Origin: an uncultured Pelagibacteraceae bacterium
Lineage (GTDB): Bacteria; Pseudomonadota; Alphaproteobacteria; Pelagibacterales; Pelagibacteraceae
Length of the DNA stretch: 64,000 bases
NCBI GenBank assembly: GCA_902632315.1
Contig: CACPCD010000001.1
Span: 62,001-126,000 of the forward strand
Reading direction: 5' to 3'
Each line of letters opens with the position of its first letter. Positions within the stretch are counted from its first letter, which is position 1. The position numbers were made by a program, and so were the translations under genes. Positions 61,546 through 64,000 of the stretch are shown here, piece after piece. A model generated the notes under the pieces. The model was not told where the DNA came from and did not search any database. It saw nothing but the letters and a program-made list of their open reading frames with translations.

Positions 61546-62834
61546 TTAAAAACTCTTCTGAAAATTAAATTTATATTTTTAAAATGTTTTGAATAACTAA
61601 ATATAGCCTTTAATTTCTTTTGAGAAATATTATTCATTATATATTTATCAGATTGAATTACATAAGATAAATCTAAATTTTCGGCAAAACATTTTTTTGC
61701 ATAGCTTTGTACTATTTTATAAGATTTTTCTCTACTCAAACCAGTTCTAGTTAATTCAAGCATCAACTCTTGAGAGAAAATCAATCCTTTAGTAATGTTT
61801 AAATTTTTTATCATCTTCTTCGGATAAACAACCATATTATCCAAAATATTTGCTAACCTGACTAATGAAAAATCAGTCGTAATATTTGCATCTGGTCCGA
61901 TATTTCTTTCAACACTAGAATGAGAGATATCTCTTTCATGCCACAAAGCGATATTTTCAAGAGCAGGTATAACAGCGCTTCTTACTACTCTTGAAAGACC
62001 AGTTAAATTTTCACTTAGTATAGGATTTTTTTTATGAGGCATAGCTGATGAACCCTTTTGATTTTTTGAAAAGTATTCTTGTAATTCATAAACTTCAGTT
62101 CTTTGTAAATGCCTAATTTCAGTTGCAACTCTCTCAATTGATCCGGCAATTATCCCTAAAACTGAAAAATAGAAAGCATGACGGTCTCTAGGGATAATCT
62201 GTGTTGAAATAGGCTCTACTTTTAATTTAAGTTTTTTTGCAACATGTTTTTCAACACTTGGGTTAATGTTTGCAAAAGTTCCTACAGCTCCTGAGATTGC
62301 ACAAGTTGATACTTCATCTATTGCATTAACGAGTCTTTTTCTATTTCTCTTAAATTCTTCATAAAAGGAAGCAAGCTTTAAACCAAAAGTAATTGGTTCT
62401 GCATGGATTCCATGACTTCTACCCATGCAAGGTGTAAATTTATATTTTCTTGCTTGTTTCTTTATTACTCTTAAAAGATTATCTAAATCTTTAAGAATTA
62501 TTTTACCTGATTGAACTAGTTGAATATTAAAACTAGTATCTAATACATCTGAAGAAGTCATTCCTTGATGAAGATATCTTGCTTTGATACCAGCCTTTTC
62601 TGTAATTGATGTTAAGAAAGCAATAACATCGTGTTTAACTTGAGACTCTATTTGATGAATCCTTTTAACATTAATTTTAGCTTTTTTCCTGACTGTTGCT
62701 GATACCCCTTTAGGTATTTGACCAAGCTTTTCCATAGCTTCTGCAGCTGCAATTTCGACCTCGAGCCAAATTTTGTATTTATTTTCCTCTGACCAAATAT
62801 CAGTGAGTTCTTTTCGCGAGTATCTTTTAATCAT
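61542..62834 (-). CDS. purB: Adenylosuccinate lyase
   Basis: The 430-residue fumarase/aspartase-superfamily lyase has [31 protein letters not shown] (catalytic His) and the signature loop [18 protein letters not shown] with the catalytic Ser. It acts twice in purine synthesis, on SAICAR and on adenylosuccinate. Length matches the short form in alphaproteobacteria and Gram-positives. It lies 3 bp from map. Confidence 0.96.
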   Translation of the reverse strand: MIKRYSRKELTDIWSEENKYKIWLEVEIAAAEAMEKLGQIPKGVSATVRKKAKINVKRIHQIESQVKHDVIAFLTSITEKAGIKARYLHQGMTSSDVLDTSFNIQLVQSGKIILKDLDNLLRVIKKQARKYKFTPCMGRSHGIHAEPITFGLKLASFYEEFKRNRKRLVNAIDEVSTCAISGAVGTFANINPSVEKHVAKKLKLKVEPISTQIIPRDRHAFYFSVLGIIAGSIERVATEIRHLQRTEVYELQEYFSKNQKGSSAMPHKKNPILSENLTGLSRVVRSAVIPALENIALWHERDISHSSVERNIGPDANITTDFSLVRLANILDNMVVYPKKMIKNLNITKGLIFSQELMLELTRTGLSREKSYKIVQSYAKKCFAENLDLSYVIQSDKYIMNNISQKKLKAIFSYSKHFKNINLIFRRVFK

Positions 62835-62837
62835 TAA

Positions 62838-63611
62838 TTATAAATATGGAGGCTTAAGATAACCTTTAGCAGATTCTGTAAAGATTTCATAACCATTTTC
62901 AGTAATTCCAACAGTATGCTCAAATTGTGCTGATAAAGATTTATCTTTTGTAACAGCTGTCCACCCGTCATTAAGTACTTTGATATCAAATTTTCCCGCA
63001 TTGATCATAGGTTCTATTGTAAATGTCATTCCAGGTTTTAATTCCATGCCAGTGTTCTTTTTTCCATAATGTAGTATATTAGGAGACTCATGAAATGTTG
63101 TGCCAATTCCATGACCACAAAAATCTCTTACAACAGAAAAACCATTTTCTTCAACATGAGATTGAATTGTGTATCCGATGTCACCTAATTTAATTCCAGG
63201 TTTTAAAATTTGAATTGCCTTCATCATAGAATCATAGGTCACATTAATTAAATTGTTAAGTTTAACTGAAGTTTTTCCTATACAGAACATTCGACTAGTA
63301 TCACCATAATGATTATCCTTGATAGCTGTTACATCGACGTTAATAGCATCTCCCTCCTCTAAAATTCTTTCTTTAGAGGGTATACCATGGCAGACAACAT
63401 GGTTTAGAGAAGTACATAATGATTTATTAAAACCTCTATAAAATAATGGAGCTGAGTGTCCACCATTGTCTCGTATGAACTCATAGCCAAGTTTATCAAT
63501 ATAATCTGTTGAAATTCCTTCTTTGATGTTTTCAGTAAGCATATCTAAAGTTTGAGCTGCAAGTTTTCCAGCAATTCTCATTTTTTCAAATTTTTCAAAA
63601 TAATTATTCAT
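62838..63611 (-). CDS. map: Methionine aminopeptidase, type I
   Basis: The 257-residue metallopeptidase removes initiator Met. All five metal ligands are visible: Asp in VDVTAI, Asp in GDTSRM, His in CGHGIGTTFHESP, Glu in FTIEPM and Glu in QFEHTVGIT. Length fits the short bacterial type. This contrasts with the M24 relative at 23245-24396, which lost three of these. The map start overlaps the sfsA stop by 8 bp. Confidence 0.96.
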   Translation of the reverse strand: MNNYFEKFEKMRIAGKLAAQTLDMLTENIKEGISTDYIDKLGYEFIRDNGGHSAPLFYRGFNKSLCTSLNHVVCHGIPSKERILEEGDAINVDVTAIKDNHYGDTSRMFCIGKTSVKLNNLINVTYDSMMKAIQILKPGIKLGDIGYTIQSHVEENGFSVVRDFCGHGIGTTFHESPNILHYGKKNTGMELKPGMTFTIEPMINAGKFDIKVLNDGWTAVTKDKSLSAQFEHTVGITENGYEIFTESAKGYLKPPYL

Positions 63612-64000
63612 TTATAATTTTTAATTTTTTTTCAATCAAAATTTCTTTTGAACTTATCCTACATCTATAAGCTAAGAAATTTACACCAGCTTTTTTTGCT
63701 TTTAGATAATTTTTATAATATTCATCATCTATATCTTTAGCTATTTTAAAATATTCCATATTTTGTATTTGAACTAAGAAAATTAAATATGAATTATAAC
63801 CTTTTTTTATGGCATCAATAAGGGCAATTAAATGCTTGGAGCCTCTTGAAGTAATAGCATCAGGAAACTCTGCAGTTTTTTTATCTCTAAACAAGGTAAC
63901 ATTTTTGACCTCTACAAAATTTTTACGTTGATTTCGCTCAACTAAGAAGTCAAATCTTGTCTCTTTATTAAAAAAAACTTCTGATTTAATATTTCTACAA
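63604..64000 (-). CDS. sfsA: SfsA (sugar fermentation stimulation protein family), C-terminal part
   Basis: The C-terminal 131 codons are present; the N-terminal half is beyond the right edge. The visible part has FDFLVERNQRKNFVEVKNVT, then EFPDAITSRGSKHLIALIDAI and YKNYLKAKKAGVNFLAYRCRI, all typical of SfsA. The family is a predicted DNA-binding or nuclease-like protein of uncertain role. It heads the part of the purine-gene operon seen here. A TTG in this reading frame at 63894 is internal, not the start. Confidence 0.9.
   Translation of the reverse strand, partial: CRNIKSEVFFNKETRFDFLVERNQRKNFVEVKNVTLFRDKKTAEFPDAITSRGSKHLIALIDAIKKGYNSYLIFLVQIQNMEYFKIAKDIDDEYYKNYLKAKKAGVNFLAYRCRISSKEILIEKKLKIINE

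Noticed and set aside
1-64000. CRISPR arrays, insertion sequences, prophage or integrative elements
   Set aside because: I saw no regularly spaced repeats, transposase or integrase frames, or phage structural genes on either strand.

Overview
The window looks like a piece of a streamlined, very AT-rich alphaproteobacterial chromosome, most likely SAR11 (Pelagibacterales). The pointers are low-GC codon use (mostly AAA, ATT, TTA, GAA), almost no intergenic DNA, many 1-10 bp gene overlaps, abutting or overlapping convergent gene ends, small regulators, and a gene set suited to dissolved marine nutrients (taurine-type and amino-acid ABC transporters, methylated-amine-type dehydrogenase, methylcitrate cycle, TSUP exporter). 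The taxon is inferred from these traits, not from a database match. I see no insertion sequence, prophage, CRISPR array or rRNA gene. The longest gene-free stretch is about 190 bp (35391-35581), so no gap exceeds 300 bases. Only one tRNA gene was found.

Layout. 1-1447: two oxidoreductase genes on the minus strand, the first cut by the window edge. 1485-10376: a taurine-type utilisation region, with tauABC on the minus strand and divergent aminotransferase, alanine dehydrogenase and an FAD/GcvT-fold dehydrogenase on the plus strand; a 25-bp inverted repeat lies in the shared promoter region and a hairpin terminator between tauA and tauBC. 10377-12851: a BASS-type transporter, an unusual regulator with two winged-helix domains, and two tiny paralogous tail-anchored proteins. 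12947-13023: tRNA-Met(CAT). 13030-16380: dTDP-sugar genes rfbB-rfbA-rfbC and a GT2 glycosyltransferase.

16383-20586 is the most coherent metabolic module. apt is divergent from an overlapping operon of mtnP, mtnA, a FucA-like class II aldolase and a fused SAM decarboxylase-aminopropyltransferase. Together they can make a polyamine and then recycle its by-product methylthioadenosine: adenine through Apt, and the ribose carbons to DHAP plus a methylthio-aldehyde through the aldolase (a DHAP-shunt arrangement). 20648-23226: amino-acid ABC transporter genes without an ATPase, with a strong hairpin after the binding-protein gene. 23245-31365: a metal-ligand-less M24 enzyme, envelope glycosyltransferases, a thioredoxin-like protein, gamma-carbonic anhydrase, serine hydrolase, methyltransferase, flavin oxidase and HIBADH-family dehydrogenase.

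31374-38179: MFS carrier, RpoZ with a long acidic tail, DusA, TSUP exporter, a small lipoprotein, a highly charged helical protein and phosphohexomutase. 38257-41285: class I ribonucleotide reductase nrdAB behind two NrdR-like boxes 31 bp apart. 41308-45384: nitroreductase and the methylcitrate-cycle genes prpDBC. 45439-55190: housekeeping genes (phosphatase, a GlmU acetyltransferase half, glmS, class II DAHP synthase, nadE, cysS, cimA, trmJ, rpsD). 55230-64000: a membrane glycosyltransferase-like protein, then a compact minus-strand operon sfsA-map-purB-purC-purS-purQ-purL-bolA-grxD-small membrane protein, running in from beyond the right edge.

Most of the window is core genome. The points that stand out are the polyamine/MTA salvage module with its fused and divergent aminopropyltransferase, the M24 protein lacking metal ligands, the acetyltransferase-only GlmU, the NrdR-box pair in front of an ATP-cone-less RNR, and the twin-wHTH regulator beside the paired micro-proteins.
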